Made by a program: the position numbers and the translations under genes
Shown: piece by piece, positions 1 to 8,430 of the stretch
How the letters are laid out: the number at the start of each line of letters is the position of its first letter
How positions within the stretch are numbered: the first letter of the stretch is position 1
The notes under the pieces: generated by a model
What the model saw: only the letters and a program-made list of their open reading frames with translations
Told to the model about the DNA's origin: nothing
Database searches by the model: none
Origin: Salinirussus salinus
GTDB taxonomy: Archaea > Halobacteriota > Halobacteria > Halobacteriales > Haloarculaceae
NCBI RefSeq assembly: GCF_009831455.1
Contig: NZ_WOWO01000004.1
Coordinates: forward strand, 124,001 to 188,000
Reading direction: 5' to 3'
Length of the DNA stretch: 64,000 bases

Positions 1-90
1 CACGACACCGAGAGCGTCGACCTGGGCGCCTACGTCGCCGGCATGGACGAGATGCGGCAACTCTACCTCGACAACCGCGGCCGGATCTGA
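1..90 (+). CDS. C-terminal fragment of an unidentified protein
   Basis: An open frame runs from the left edge to a TGA and encodes the last 29 residues of a protein ending in ...YLDNRGRI. The acidic composition and codon use match the neighbouring real genes. The fragment carries no recognisable domain, so no function is proposed. It is followed by a 38-base gap and then by the 3' end of a minus-strand gene, so the two converge. Confidence 0.6.
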   Translation, partial: HDTESVDLGAYVAGMDEMRQLYLDNRGRI

Positions 91-128
91 CGGACGCGGT
101 CGGATTCTCGCCTGGCGGGGCCGGGCCG

Positions 129-545
129 TCAGTTGCGGCGGTTGGAGGGGGCGCGCTCGGGCGGGTCGGCCTCGACCCAGTTGGCCTCGTCAAGCACCAC
201 CCGCGAGATGGCCGCAGCCACCCGGCGGGCGGTCTCCTTGCGGCCGAAAAAGGAGACGTTGCCGAGCGAGGCGCTGACCGACCGGCTCACCTCCGCCGTC
301 GGCAGCGACTCGTCGCCGACGACGTCCTCCACCTCGCGGGTGAGCCGCTCGGCGACCTCCTGGTGGGCGGTCGGCGCGAGCTGGCGGCCGGCGGGCAGCA
401 GGTCGTAGGTGACCGCGTACCCCTCCTCGTAGGCCTCGACGGCGAAGAAGGGGACGCGCTCGCGCTGGGCGGCGGCGTAGCCCTCCTCGACCGCCTCGCG
501 ACCCTCGTACAGCGGGACCTCGGACGGTTCATACCCCTGTGTCAC
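129..545 (-). CDS. conserved haloarchaeal protein of unknown function
   Basis: Encodes 138 residues from a GTG start (VTQGYEPSEVPLYEG...). The longer reading frame upstream is an Arg/Pro-rich artefact of high GC, so the GTG was chosen. The protein is acidic and soluble, with no signal peptide or membrane segment. A weakly basic patch (NVSFFGRKE) lies in the C-terminal half. It lies about 80 bases downstream of the rad25 helicase gene on the same strand, so the two could be cotranscribed. I recognise it only as a small family that seems typical of haloarchaea; no function is inferred beyond a possible link to the helicase. Confidence 0.7.
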   Translation of the reverse strand: MTQGYEPSEVPLYEGREAVEEGYAAAQRERVPFFAVEAYEEGYAVTYDLLPAGRQLAPTAHQEVAERLTREVEDVVGDESLPTAEVSRSVSASLGNVSFFGRKETARRVAAAISRVVLDEANWVEADPPERAPSNRRN

Positions 546-625
546 GCCTTCGGGTAGGGGACTCGGGCGTATGTAGTTGTTCCCGGGGCGGCACGGGGCA
601 TCCGCCCCCGACGCCGCCCGTCCGG

Positions 626-1969
626 CTACCGTCGACGGTCGGCCACCCGCTGCTCGGCCGTCTCCACCGTCACGAGTTCGTACAGCAGCGCCCGCTCGCC
701 GTCGCCGGGCCGGAGCAGCCGGCCGAGCCGCTGGGTGAACTCCCGCTCGCTGCCGGAGCCGGCGAGCAGGACCCCCACGTTCGCGTCCGGGACGTCCACC
801 CCCTCGTCGAGGACGTTCGCGGTGACGACCCGGGAGTAGGTGCCCGACCGGAACCGCTCGAGTATCTCGCGGCGCTCGTCGGTGCCCGTCTCGTGGGTGA
901 TCGCGGGGATCAGAAAGCGTTCGGAGACCCGGTAGACGAGGTCGGTCGAGGCGGTGAAGACGATGACCCGGTCCCCGCGGTGACGGTCCAGGAGGTCGGC
1001 GAGGCGGTCGACCTTGCGCCGGGCGGTCATGACCACCTCGCGGGCCCGCTGTTTGGCCAGCAGTGCCTCCCGGGCCCGCGGGTCCGTCCCCGACCGCTTC
1101 ACGAGTTCCTGGTAGTCGCTGCCGCTCCGGAGCTGAATGTTCGACGACGCCAGGTAGTCGGTGAACGTCCCCTGGTACCGCTCGTAGCGTTCCCGTTCCC
1201 CGGGGGTGAGCTCGACCTCCAGACGCTTGATGTCGTAGGGAGCGAGGTGCTCGCCGGCCAGGTCCTCCGGCGACAGCCGGTAGACGACCGGCCCCAGAAG
1301 CTCCGCCACGGCCTCGTGGGCGCCGTCGGGGCGTTCGAAGGTGGCGGTCAGTCCCAGTCGGGCTGGCGCGGCCAGCAGGCGGGCGATGTCGCGGTAGCCC
1401 TCGCCGCCGAGGTGGTGGACTTCGTCGAAGACGACGAGCCCGAACCGGTCGCCCAGTTCGTCCGCGCGGAGGTACGCGGAGTCGTAGGTGGCGACGGTCA
1501 CCTCCCCCACGCGCTGCTTGCCCCCGCCGAGCCGGCCGATGTCGGCGTCGAACTCCCGGGCGAGTTCCTCGTGCCACTGCTCCAGCAGGTCGATCGTGGG
1601 GACGACCACGAGCGCGGGCGCGCCGACGGCCGCGACTGCCGCGAGGCCGATGACGGTCTTGCCGCTGCCGGTCGGGAGTTCGACCACCCCGCGCCGGTCG
1701 GCGTCGGTCCACGCCTCGAGGGCGTCCCGCTGGTAGGGCCGGAGTTCGTAGGCCGACGCGAGGTCGAGGCCGGGCGAGTCCAGAACGCCGTCGTCGACGC
1801 TCACGCCGCGGTCCGCGAGGACACCCCGGAGTTCGGCGTACCGGTAGGCGGGCGCGCGGCCGGACCCCGAGCGCGGGTCCAGTTCGACACCCGGCAGGTC
1901 CGCGAGGACCTCCTCCGGTCCGTCGACCCGGACTGTTCCCTCCTCGAAGCGAAGCGTGACGTCGGCCAC
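626..1969 (-). CDS. rad25: DNA repair helicase of the Rad25/XPB family
   Basis: Encodes 447 residues from a GTG start (VADVTLRFEE). Superfamily 2 helicase motifs are in order: Q-like motif RPYQ (about residues 77-80), Walker A PTGSGKT (99-105), Walker B/DEAH-type DEVHH (182-186), motif III LTATFERPDG, and motif VI QRLGRLLRPG near the C terminus. Archaeal XPB homologues unwind DNA 3' to 5' in nucleotide excision repair or transcription-linked processes. The length of about 450 residues is normal for archaea. The more upstream in-frame ATG would overlap the divergent gene by over 400 bases and give a Ser-rich N terminus, so it was rejected. The gene starts about 80 bases from the divergent gene at 2049, so the two share a short promoter region. 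Confidence 0.93.
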   Translation of the reverse strand: MADVTLRFEEGTVRVDGPEEVLADLPGVELDPRSGSGRAPAYRYAELRGVLADRGVSVDDGVLDSPGLDLASAYELRPYQRDALEAWTDADRRGVVELPTGSGKTVIGLAAVAAVGAPALVVVPTIDLLEQWHEELAREFDADIGRLGGGKQRVGEVTVATYDSAYLRADELGDRFGLVVFDEVHHLGGEGYRDIARLLAAPARLGLTATFERPDGAHEAVAELLGPVVYRLSPEDLAGEHLAPYDIKRLEVELTPGERERYERYQGTFTDYLASSNIQLRSGSDYQELVKRSGTDPRAREALLAKQRAREVVMTARRKVDRLADLLDRHRGDRVIVFTASTDLVYRVSERFLIPAITHETGTDERREILERFRSGTYSRVVTANVLDEGVDVPDANVGVLLAGSGSEREFTQRLGRLLRPGDGERALLYELVTVETAEQRVADRRR

Positions 1970-2048
1970 AGTGGAGGTGGGAGCGACGGGGGGAAAAGCC
2001 TGTCCGGCGACCGTCACGCTAACGGCATCCGCGCCCCAAGCGAGGGTA

Positions 2049-3035
2049 ATGAGTGACTCCTCCGAGGCCGACGGCGAGGGCGAGGGGGTCGGCGACGGAC
2101 CGCCCGACGAGCCGGCCGACCCACGAGCGGCGGCCGCCGAGGACGGTCGGGTCGGGGCCGACGACAGCGTGGCCTCCGGCAACGGCCCCGACGGCGGGAG
2201 CGAGCAGGAGGACGCCGAACTCGACGCGCTCCGCCGGGAGGTCGAGGAGAAGTACGACTTCGAGAACTTCGGACCCCGGGACATGGCGGAGATGAGCCAG
2301 CAGGAGTGGGAGGCGGCCTTCGACCCCGATACCTGGATCACCGGCGAGGAGCTGCTGGACCGGGTCGAGGCCGACGTCAAAAACCGGGTGGCGAGCCGGG
2401 ACATCTTCGCCCGCGTCGAGCGGTTCGACGACCTGCTGATCGCCTACTCCGACAACGGCTACGCCGCGGTCTACCCCGACGGGAGCGTCGAGGGTCGGGG
2501 GACGGTGCTCCGGGACGTGAAGCCGGTCGTGGCGCTGTGCTCGATGGACTCCTACGAGGTGCCCGACGCCCCCGAGGAGGCCGTGCTGCCGGCACCCCAG
2601 GAGGTCCCCGAGTCCAGCGACGCGCTCGGCAACACCGTCCTCCAGGTCGTCGCGGGCGCACAGGTGCTCGCCGGGCTGGCGCTGTTCGTCGCCTCGCTGC
2701 TCTACGGCTTCGGTATCATCTCACAGCCGGGGACGACCTCGCAGTTCAGCAACCCGGCGCTTCTGTTCGTCGCCGCCCTGGGGTTTCTGGTGATCGGGGT
2801 CGCCCTCTTCGCCGTGGTCGCCAACGCCCGCCTCTCCGACAAGTACCGCGCCGAGGAGTTCCGCAACCGGCTGCGTGCGGTCGGGCTGGAAGACGGCGAG
2901 CGGCCGGACTTTCTCGACGAGCTCTCCGGCGTCGAAGGGGAGCTCCCCGAGGAACTGGTCCGGGAGGGCGGAGCCGACGACGCCGGGGAGGAACCGGCCG
3001 GCGAGGGGAGCGGCGACGAGCGTCCGGCGGGCTGA
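2049..3035 (+). CDS. acidic membrane protein at head of the cytochrome bc cluster (DUF7319-like)
   Basis: Encodes 328 residues. The first ~60 are a low-complexity acidic Ser/Gly/Glu tail. A conserved cytoplasmic-looking domain follows (LRREVEEKYDFENFGPRDM), containing the phrases WEAAFDP and TGEELLDRVEADVK. Two membrane segments follow at about residues 200-225 and 239-262, and then a second acidic tail. I recognise it as a family that accompanies haloarchaeal halocyanin/Rieske/cytochrome b genes, which I recall as DUF7319 (unverified). Its position directly ahead of halocyanin suggests an accessory or assembly role for the complex. A strong hairpin after its stop codon suggests that its transcript may end there. 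Confidence 0.75.
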   Translation: MSDSSEADGEGEGVGDGPPDEPADPRAAAAEDGRVGADDSVASGNGPDGGSEQEDAELDALRREVEEKYDFENFGPRDMAEMSQQEWEAAFDPDTWITGEELLDRVEADVKNRVASRDIFARVERFDDLLIAYSDNGYAAVYPDGSVEGRGTVLRDVKPVVALCSMDSYEVPDAPEEAVLPAPQEVPESSDALGNTVLQVVAGAQVLAGLALFVASLLYGFGIISQPGTTSQFSNPALLFVAALGFLVIGVALFAVVANARLSDKYRAEEFRNRLRAVGLEDGERPDFLDELSGVEGELPEELVREGGADDAGEEPAGEGSGDERPAG

Positions 3036-3040
3036 CGGGA

Positions 3041-3058
3041 ACCCCCAATACTGGGGGT
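3041..3058 (+). terminator. hairpin after the first gene of the bc cluster
   Basis: A perfect 7-bp stem (ACCCCCA/TGGGGGT) with a 4-base loop sits 5 bases after the stop codon. There is no U-run, so termination is inferred from position only. Confidence 0.45.
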
Positions 3059-3126
3059 GGACGCACGGCTCGACAGACCCGTCCGTAGCGGCCGGAAAGC
3101 GCCACCCGTTCCGGGTATTCGGTGGG

Positions 3127-3133
3127 TTTATAC
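3127..3133 (+). promoter_or_regulatory. TATA-like element for halocyanin
   Basis: TTTATAC lies about 28-34 bases ahead of the halocyanin ATG at 3161. This is the usual spacing for a leaderless haloarchaeal transcript and implies that the copper protein and the genes behind it have their own promoter. Confidence 0.6.
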
Positions 3134-3160
3134 AATCACAGTCCTGACCCACGTCTGTAC

Positions 3161-3811
3161 ATGAACCGACGGGATTTCCTCCGGACGGCCGCCGCCGGTG
3201 CCGGCGGTTCCGCCGCTGCCGCCGGTGCCGCCGCCCCGGCAGCCGCCCAGGAGACGACGGGCGGTGGCGGCGGTGGCGGGGAGCCGGATTTCGGCGGGTG
3301 GCTGGACGACGTCGGGAATTTCAACGGCGTCGAGGACATGCGCGGGAACGACCAGGTCACCGTCCAAGTCGGGACGGAGGCCAACGGTGGTCCCTACGGG
3401 TACACTCCCGCTGCCGTTCACGTCGACGCCGGGACCACCATCCAGTTCGAGTGGACCGGCAATCAGGAACACAACGTCGTCCACCAGGACGGCGAGTTCG
3501 AGAGTGACCTCTACACCGCCGCCGGCGTCAACTACGAGTATACCTTCGAGGAAGACGGCATTTACAACTACTACTGTACGCCACACCGGGGGCTGGGGAT
3601 GAAAGGGTCAGTGGTCGTCGGGTCGGACTACCCAACCGCCGGCGGCGGCGACGGTGGCGGTGTGACGCCGCTGAACCCCGAGCACATGGGCGTGCCGTTC
3701 CAGGCCCACTTCGTCGGGCTAGCGACGATCCTCGCCATCCTCTCCTCGCTGGTCTTCACCTTCTACCTGCTGAAGTACGGCGAGTCCTCACACACCAAGG
3801 GAGGGAACTGA
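3161..3811 (+). CDS. hcp: halocyanin, membrane-anchored blue copper protein
   Basis: Encodes 216 residues. It begins with a twin-arginine signal (NRRDFLRT, residues 2-9) followed by an Ala-rich stretch, so it is exported folded. The plastocyanin/azurin-type domain carries the type 1 copper ligands His104 (NQEHNV), Cys139, His142 and Met147 in the pattern CTPHRGLGM. A single membrane helix at about 181-203 anchors the C terminus, with a short polar tail. Halocyanins are peripheral electron carriers in haloarchaea; next to the Rieske and cytochrome b genes, this one probably accepts electrons from that complex and passes them to a terminal oxidase. It is followed after one base by the next gene, so an operon is likely. 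Confidence 0.93.
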   Translation: MNRRDFLRTAAAGAGGSAAAAGAAAPAAAQETTGGGGGGGEPDFGGWLDDVGNFNGVEDMRGNDQVTVQVGTEANGGPYGYTPAAVHVDAGTTIQFEWTGNQEHNVVHQDGEFESDLYTAAGVNYEYTFEEDGIYNYYCTPHRGLGMKGSVVVGSDYPTAGGGDGGGVTPLNPEHMGVPFQAHFVGLATILAILSSLVFTFYLLKYGESSHTKGGN

Positions 3812-3812
3812 G

Positions 3813-4211
3813 ATGCCATCCGAAGGAAGCACCTACGGCGACATCCACCGGTACGAACCGCCCCGCGAGAGCACGGCCGCGGCGGTCGCGATCGTCTTGC
3901 TGACCGTCGTCGAGATCGTGTTGGTCGGCCTGTTCACCTTCGGCCTCGTCAACGGCTGGGGGCTGCCGGACCTGACTGGCGCGGTCGGGAACATGTTCCT
4001 CGGGACGGTGCTCGCGGCTATCTTCATCAACCTCGCCTTCATCATGCTGCTGTACCGAAAGGAGTTCCTCCCGGACGTGATGATCGTCAAGAAGCGTCGC
4101 CGGAAGTGGGAGGACCTGTATATCCGCGAGGAGGACGTCGACGGCGAGTCGATCACGGACGGCCTCGGTGACAGCATCAAACGCGCGGTCTACCCCTACT
4201 ACAAACGCTAA
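3813..4211 (+). CDS. small membrane protein of the bc cluster (DUF7318-like)
   Basis: Encodes 132 residues with two predicted membrane helices at about 22-47 and 60-81 and a basic cytoplasmic stretch (VKKRRRKWEDLY) after the second. It starts one base after the halocyanin stop, with 2 bases to the Rieske gene. I recognise it as a haloarchaeal family found only in this gene context, recalled as DUF7318 (unverified). A structural subunit or assembly factor of the quinol-oxidising complex is the natural inference. No cofactor-binding motif is visible. Confidence 0.75.
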   Translation: MPSEGSTYGDIHRYEPPRESTAAAVAIVLLTVVEIVLVGLFTFGLVNGWGLPDLTGAVGNMFLGTVLAAIFINLAFIMLLYRKEFLPDVMIVKKRRRKWEDLYIREEDVDGESITDGLGDSIKRAVYPYYKR

Positions 4212-4213
4212 CC

Positions 4214-5077
4214 ATGCCAGAAAACGAAGACAAGTATCCGACGCAGTCAGGCCGGCGCCGCTTCGTGAAGGGCGTCGTCGGCAGCGCGGCGCTGTCGGGC
4301 GTCGCCGCCGGGACCGCGGCGACTGTCAACTCAGCGACCTCCTCCGGCGGGGCCGGAGGCGGTACGACGCAGTTCATCGCCATCGAGAACACCGCCGGCC
4401 CCGCGCCCCGCGGGATGCCGGTCATCCCCATCGAGATCGACGGCGGCGAGCTCAGCGGGCTGTGGCCGGAGGTGCGCGAGATCCAGGAGGGGGGTCGGAC
4501 CATCCAGATCGCCGAACAGGACGTCGGCGGTGTCACCTACTCCTCGGCGTGGTTCCAGTACTGTGGCGTCCAGCAGTACTCGAGCGCACAGCCCAGCACC
4601 GAGGCGAACAACACCTTCCTCGCGGGCGGTGGCTACGACTGGATGGAAAGCGTCGAGCGCGGCGAGCCCCTCACCGTCGACATGTTCGACGACTACGAGG
4701 AGTGGGGCAACGGGATCGGCCGGGAGGGGATAGGCAAACCCGCCTCGGCAACCTGGCGCCAGCCCGAGGAGGGTCGTGGCATGCCCGTGCAGGTCATCCG
4801 GAGCGTCGAGGTCGAGAAGATGGCGAACGGCGAGGGGCGGTACGCGAGCCTGCCGGGGGACGTCCGGTCCTTCATCAGCGCCGCGACCCAGGACGGCTTC
4901 CTGGCCTGGCTCAACAAGTGCACCCACTTCTGCTGTACGCCGGGGTTCAAGAACGACCCCGGGAGCGAACAGTACGGCGGGGGAGACCGGGTGTACTGCC
5001 AGTGCCACCAGTCGCTGTACAACCCGTTCAGCCCCGTGAGAGCACAGTTCGTCGCCCTGCCGCGTCCCCTGGAGTGA
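4214..5077 (+). CDS. petA: Rieske [2Fe-2S] protein of the cytochrome bc complex
   Basis: Encodes 287 residues. A twin-arginine signal anchor (GRRRFVKG, about 13-20) precedes a hydrophobic segment. The C-terminal Rieske fold holds CTHFCC (cluster ligands Cys236 and His238) and CQCHQS (Cys262 and His265); Cys241 and Cys264 are placed to form the disulfide usual in high-potential Rieske proteins. About 160 residues between the anchor and the first cluster motif are longer than in bacterial homologues. It takes electrons from quinol and hands them to halocyanin or a cytochrome. It lies in a tight run between a small membrane protein and cytochrome b. Gene symbols differ between genomes, so the function is surer than the name. 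Confidence 0.93.
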   Translation: MPENEDKYPTQSGRRRFVKGVVGSAALSGVAAGTAATVNSATSSGGAGGGTTQFIAIENTAGPAPRGMPVIPIEIDGGELSGLWPEVREIQEGGRTIQIAEQDVGGVTYSSAWFQYCGVQQYSSAQPSTEANNTFLAGGGYDWMESVERGEPLTVDMFDDYEEWGNGIGREGIGKPASATWRQPEEGRGMPVQVIRSVEVEKMANGEGRYASLPGDVRSFISAATQDGFLAWLNKCTHFCCTPGFKNDPGSEQYGGGDRVYCQCHQSLYNPFSPVRAQFVALPRPLE

Positions 5078-5081
5078 TACG

Positions 5082-5885
5082 ATGAGTCTAGAACGCAAAG
5101 ACGACCACGACCACAAAGCCTGGATGGAAAAGCGGGACCTGACGCCGGTGGAGTCGATCTACCTGTCGGTCCTGGTGTGGTTCGACAAGCGGCTGCGCAT
5201 CGTCGACTACCTCGAGCTGCTGGAAGACCTCTACTACAAGGTCAACATGCAGATGCCGAAAAGCCACACCGAGCAGTACAATCTGGACAACAAGTTCTGG
5301 TACTGGTATCCGCTGTACGCGCTCGGGTCTTTCTCGACGATCGCGTACATCGTGGCGGCCATCTCCGGGGCGCTTCTGGGCTTCTATTACGCCCCCGCCG
5401 CAGCGGCGGCCGACGGGACGCCGACGGTTGCCTACCAGCAGATCTCGCTGATCATGACGGACCTGAACATGGGCTTTTTCCTCCGCTCGCTGCACCGGTG
5501 GTCCGCCCAGGTGATGGTCGCCGCCGTCTTCCTGCACATGCTCCGGGTCTACTTCACCGGCGCCTACAAGGAACCCCGCGAACTCAACTGGATCATCGGC
5601 ATCGTCCTGATCTCGCTGACGATGGTCTTCGGGTACACGGGGTACCTGCTGCCGTGGGACCAGCTGGCGTTCTGGGCCGGCCAGATCGGCGTCGAAATGG
5701 CGCTGTCGATCCCGCTCATCGGCGAGTGGGTCGCCCAGCTGCTGTTCGGCGGCTTCACGCTCACCCAGGCCACACTGCAACGGATGTACCTGTTGCACGT
5801 GTTCCTGCTGCCGTTCGTCGTGACGGCACTGATCGCCGTCCACATCGGCATCGTCTGGATGCAGGGCATCGCGGAACCGCACTAA
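5082..5885 (+). CDS. petB: cytochrome b, N-terminal (b6-like) subunit
   Basis: Encodes 267 residues. It carries both bis-histidine heme pairs expected of cytochrome b6: His138/His152 (14 apart, SLHRWSAQ...LHM) and His239/His254 (15 apart). GYTGYLLPWDQ (about 184-194) marks the quinol-site helix. The first 75 residues are a charged cytoplasmic extension, followed by about four membrane helices. The 15-residue spacing of the second pair is like b6f rather than mitochondrial b. It oxidises quinol together with the Rieske protein and forms one complex with the next gene product. It starts 4 bases after the Rieske stop. Confidence 0.94.
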   Translation: MSLERKDDHDHKAWMEKRDLTPVESIYLSVLVWFDKRLRIVDYLELLEDLYYKVNMQMPKSHTEQYNLDNKFWYWYPLYALGSFSTIAYIVAAISGALLGFYYAPAAAAADGTPTVAYQQISLIMTDLNMGFFLRSLHRWSAQVMVAAVFLHMLRVYFTGAYKEPRELNWIIGIVLISLTMVFGYTGYLLPWDQLAFWAGQIGVEMALSIPLIGEWVAQLLFGGFTLTQATLQRMYLLHVFLLPFVVTALIAVHIGIVWMQGIAEPH

Positions 5886-5889
5886 GACA

Positions 5890-6699
5890 ATGACCGAGGA
5901 AACCACTACCGACGCGGAGGAACCGACCGAGGACGTGGCCACCGACGGCGGCGAGGAAGCTGCCACGGACGGCGCGGGGCCGGGCATTGTCCCGCCGGAC
6001 GACGAGACGCCGACCTGGAGCGAGCGCAAGCAACGCTCACAGGGGCTCTCCCGGCTGACCTACGAGTACTTCGAGCGGGCCCGCCGGGAGGACCAGGACC
6101 TGCGCCAGGAGTCGAGCTACGTCGAGCGGGACGTGCTGGGCTTCCCGGCCTGGCCCCACGAGATGATCCGCAACCTCGCGATCACCAGCTTCTTCGTGGG
6201 GATGATCATCCTGCTGGCGGCGACGCTGCCGCCCCACATCGAGCCGCCAGCCAACTCCGGGTCGACGCCCTCGATCATCCTTCCGGACTGGTATCTCTAC
6301 TGGTCCTTTGGCCTGCTGAAGCTCGGGCCGCTGAACCCCGACCTGAGCCTGCTGGGCGGGCAGAAGCTGATGGCCGACCGCACGTTCGGCGTGCTCGCGA
6401 ACCTGGTCGTCGTCGGCGCCATCGCCATCGTCCCCTTCCTGAACAAGGGGGCGGCCCGCCGGCCGGTCGAGCAGCCCTTCTGGGCTGCCGTCGGGTTCGG
6501 CGGCGTCGTCTTCGCCTTCACCATCGCCGCCTACTCGGTGAACAACCTGATCCCGATGGACCCGCCCCTGCAGTTCGACCTGGCCTTCCTGCTGCCGGTG
6601 CTGGGCGCCTGCATCGCCTACTCGGTGCTGAAGTCGATGCGGGAGGGGTACATGTTCGACCTGAACCGGCGGTACTACCGGCTCCGGCCGCCGAAGTAG
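5890..6699 (+). CDS. petD: cytochrome b, C-terminal (subunit IV-like) subunit
   Basis: Encodes 269 residues. An acidic, disordered N terminus of about 45 residues precedes three or four membrane helices. PDWY at 132-135 corresponds to the PEWY motif of the quinol-oxidation site, with Asp in place of Glu. The split into separate b6-like and subunit IV-like chains repeats the layout of cytochrome b6f. It is separated from petB by 4 bases, and its stop codon abuts the next ATG. No c-type heme motif is present in this or neighbouring genes, so halocyanin is the likely electron acceptor. Confidence 0.92.
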   Translation: MTEETTTDAEEPTEDVATDGGEEAATDGAGPGIVPPDDETPTWSERKQRSQGLSRLTYEYFERARREDQDLRQESSYVERDVLGFPAWPHEMIRNLAITSFFVGMIILLAATLPPHIEPPANSGSTPSIILPDWYLYWSFGLLKLGPLNPDLSLLGGQKLMADRTFGVLANLVVVGAIAIVPFLNKGAARRPVEQPFWAAVGFGGVVFAFTIAAYSVNNLIPMDPPLQFDLAFLLPVLGACIAYSVLKSMREGYMFDLNRRYYRLRPPK

Positions 6700-7047
6700 A
6701 TGGCCGGCGCCGGCGACGCCGACCCCGACGAGCCGGACGCGTCGGTTGACCGCCCGCGCCGCGCCGACGACGGAAAGGACGTCGTCGTCCCGCTCCGGCT
6801 GTACAAGACCGTCACCGTCTTCTCGACGCTGTTCGCAGTCGTGTTCGTCCTGGCGGGCTTTGTCATGCTCGACTCGGCGACCAACCGGGCGACCGCCGAG
6901 CTCTCGGAGGTCGACCCCGTACTGGGGGTGCTGGGGCTCGCGTCGCTGGTCTTCGGGGCCGCCATCTACGCCTTCTCCACGCGGTTTCGGACCGAGGAGA
7001 TGGGAAAGGCTAAAGACGACTCTGACGAAGACTCAGATAATGGCTGA
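6700..7047 (+). CDS. small two-helix membrane protein of the bc cluster (DUF7315-like)
   Basis: Encodes 115 residues: an acidic N terminus, two membrane helices at about 34-56 and 66-88, and an acidic tail. The ATG follows the petD stop codon directly, and the last codons overlap the start of the next gene, so translation is probably coupled. I recall the family as DUF7315 (unverified). Nothing in the sequence suggests catalysis; the conserved position points to a small subunit or assembly factor. Confidence 0.72.
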   Translation: MAGAGDADPDEPDASVDRPRRADDGKDVVVPLRLYKTVTVFSTLFAVVFVLAGFVMLDSATNRATAELSEVDPVLGVLGLASLVFGAAIYAFSTRFRTEEMGKAKDDSDEDSDNG

Positions 7048-7294
7048 CGAGTTCGCCAAAGGCTTCGGCATCTTCGTGACCGCCGGACTCGGCTGGATGA
7101 TCCTCGGCGGGTGGTACAACACGCCGGACTTCGAGACGCAGCTGTCCGCGCCCGACCCCGAGCAGGCCGAACTGTACGGCCAGATCGCCATCGCGCTGAA
7201 GGACGCCCTGTTCTGGTTCGCCATCCTCGGGGCGCTGACGTTCTGGGTCGTCATCCCGGCCATCGAGGAAGCCCGGACCGCACTGAGCGAGTGA
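7040..7294 (+). CDS. small two-helix membrane protein of the bc cluster (DUF7314-like)
   Basis: Encodes 84 residues from an ATG that overlaps the previous stop codon by 8 bases. Two hydrophobic helices at about 8-25 and 52-74 flank a short polar segment (PDFETQLSAPDPEQ). It is the last gene of the run that begins with halocyanin; 113 bases separate it from the rhomboid gene. I recall the family as DUF7314 (unverified). Probably a small subunit of the same respiratory complex. Confidence 0.72.
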   Translation: MADEFAKGFGIFVTAGLGWMILGGWYNTPDFETQLSAPDPEQAELYGQIAIALKDALFWFAILGALTFWVVIPAIEEARTALSE

Positions 7295-7407
7295 GCCGGC
7301 CTCCGGCCGCCCGCCCGGGCCACCGGTCGCCACTCGGGTCGGCAGTCTCCCGCGAGCCGTGCGGGCAAGCACAACCCCTTTGCGGTGTCCGTCCGTAGCA
7401 GCCGTCG

Positions 7408-8430
7408 ATGTCGAACTGCGACGAATGCGGCAAGCGCGAGAGCATGCCGTACCAGTGTCGGCACTGCGGCGGGACCTTCTGTGCCGAACACCGGCTGCCC
7501 GAGGCCCACGACTGCCCCGGGCTGGCCGAGTGGGGCGAGCCCGGGGGCGGCGACGGCGTCTTCGATTCGGGCTTCGACGATTCCGTGAGTACCGAAGACG
7601 ACGAGGGTCTGCTCGGCGGGCGGGTCGACACCGGCGTCGGCGGCCCGCTGGGCTACGTCCGCGGGAACATGACCTTCGTCTTCCTGGGGCTGATGTGGGT
7701 CACCTTCGCCGTCCAGCTCGTCTTTCAGGTCGCCACCGGTCTCTACCCGCTCTCGGCGGCGACGATCAACGCCAACCCCGAGGCGTACCAGCTGTACAGC
7801 GCCATCTTCACGCTCTCGCCGGCCCACCCGGAGTACGTCTGGACCTGGGTCACCTCCATCTTCTCACACGGCGGGTTCGCCCACATCGCCATCAACAGCA
7901 TCGTGATCTACTTCTTCGGCCGGCTGGTCGAGGACTACATCGGGTCGAAGGCCTTCGCGGGCCTGTTTCTCGCCAGCGGCGTGGTCGCCGGTCTCGGACA
8001 GATCGGCGTCCAGATCCTCGAGATCGGCTACATTCCCGGCTCGATCTTCGAGGCGATCAACGCCGGCGGCGCGGGCGTGCTCGGGGCCAGCGGCGCGGCA
8101 CTGGCCGTCATGGCCGTCCTGACTGTCTTCAACCCCGGGCTCCGTGTCTACCTGTACTTCCTCATTCCCGTCCCGCTGTGGCTGCTCACGGCGGGCTACA
8201 CCGCGATCACCGTCCTCGCCATCGTGGGCGGCGGGGTCGGCTCCGGCGGCGTCGCACAGGTCGCCCACCTCCTCGGGCTGGTCATCGGGCTGGCCTACGG
8301 CTACCGCGTCCGTGACCGCGTCAGAGTCCCCCGACAGCTCCAGTTCGGCGGCCCCGGCGGTCCGGGGGGCGGCCCGGGCGGCCCGGGTGGACCCGGCGGC
8401 CCGGGCGGCCGGGGCCGTGGCCCCTTCTGA
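7408..8430 (+). CDS. rhomboid protease with N-terminal AN1-type zinc finger
   Basis: Encodes 340 residues. Residues 1-40 form an AN1-like zinc finger (Cys4, Cys7, Cys17, Cys20, Cys25, His28, His34, Cys36). An acidic linker leads to six or so membrane helices from residue 88. The intramembrane serine protease dyad is visible as GASGA (Ser228) and His287 in VAHLLG; HGGFAHIAIN (154-163) is the conserved histidine-rich helix. The C terminus ends in a Gly-Pro-rich run with a final RGRGPF. It cleaves membrane proteins within the bilayer; the cytosolic zinc finger may recruit substrates or partners, which is inference. The stop codon overlaps the next start by one base (TGATG). Confidence 0.92.
   Translation: MSNCDECGKRESMPYQCRHCGGTFCAEHRLPEAHDCPGLAEWGEPGGGDGVFDSGFDDSVSTEDDEGLLGGRVDTGVGGPLGYVRGNMTFVFLGLMWVTFAVQLVFQVATGLYPLSAATINANPEAYQLYSAIFTLSPAHPEYVWTWVTSIFSHGGFAHIAINSIVIYFFGRLVEDYIGSKAFAGLFLASGVVAGLGQIGVQILEIGYIPGSIFEAINAGGAGVLGASGAALAVMAVLTVFNPGLRVYLYFLIPVPLWLLTAGYTAITVLAIVGGGVGSGGVAQVAHLLGLVIGLAYGYRVRDRVRVPRQLQFGGPGGPGGGPGGPGGPGGPGGRGRGPF

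Noticed and set aside
546-1712. Upstream extension of the minus-strand gene at 129-545
   Set aside because: The extension is Arg/Pro-rich and antisense-like to the helicase reading frame. A GTG at 545 gives a protein of normal acidic composition.
8340-8427. Low-complexity G/C repeat as a mobile or CRISPR element
   Set aside because: It encodes the Gly-Pro tail of the rhomboid protease in frame.
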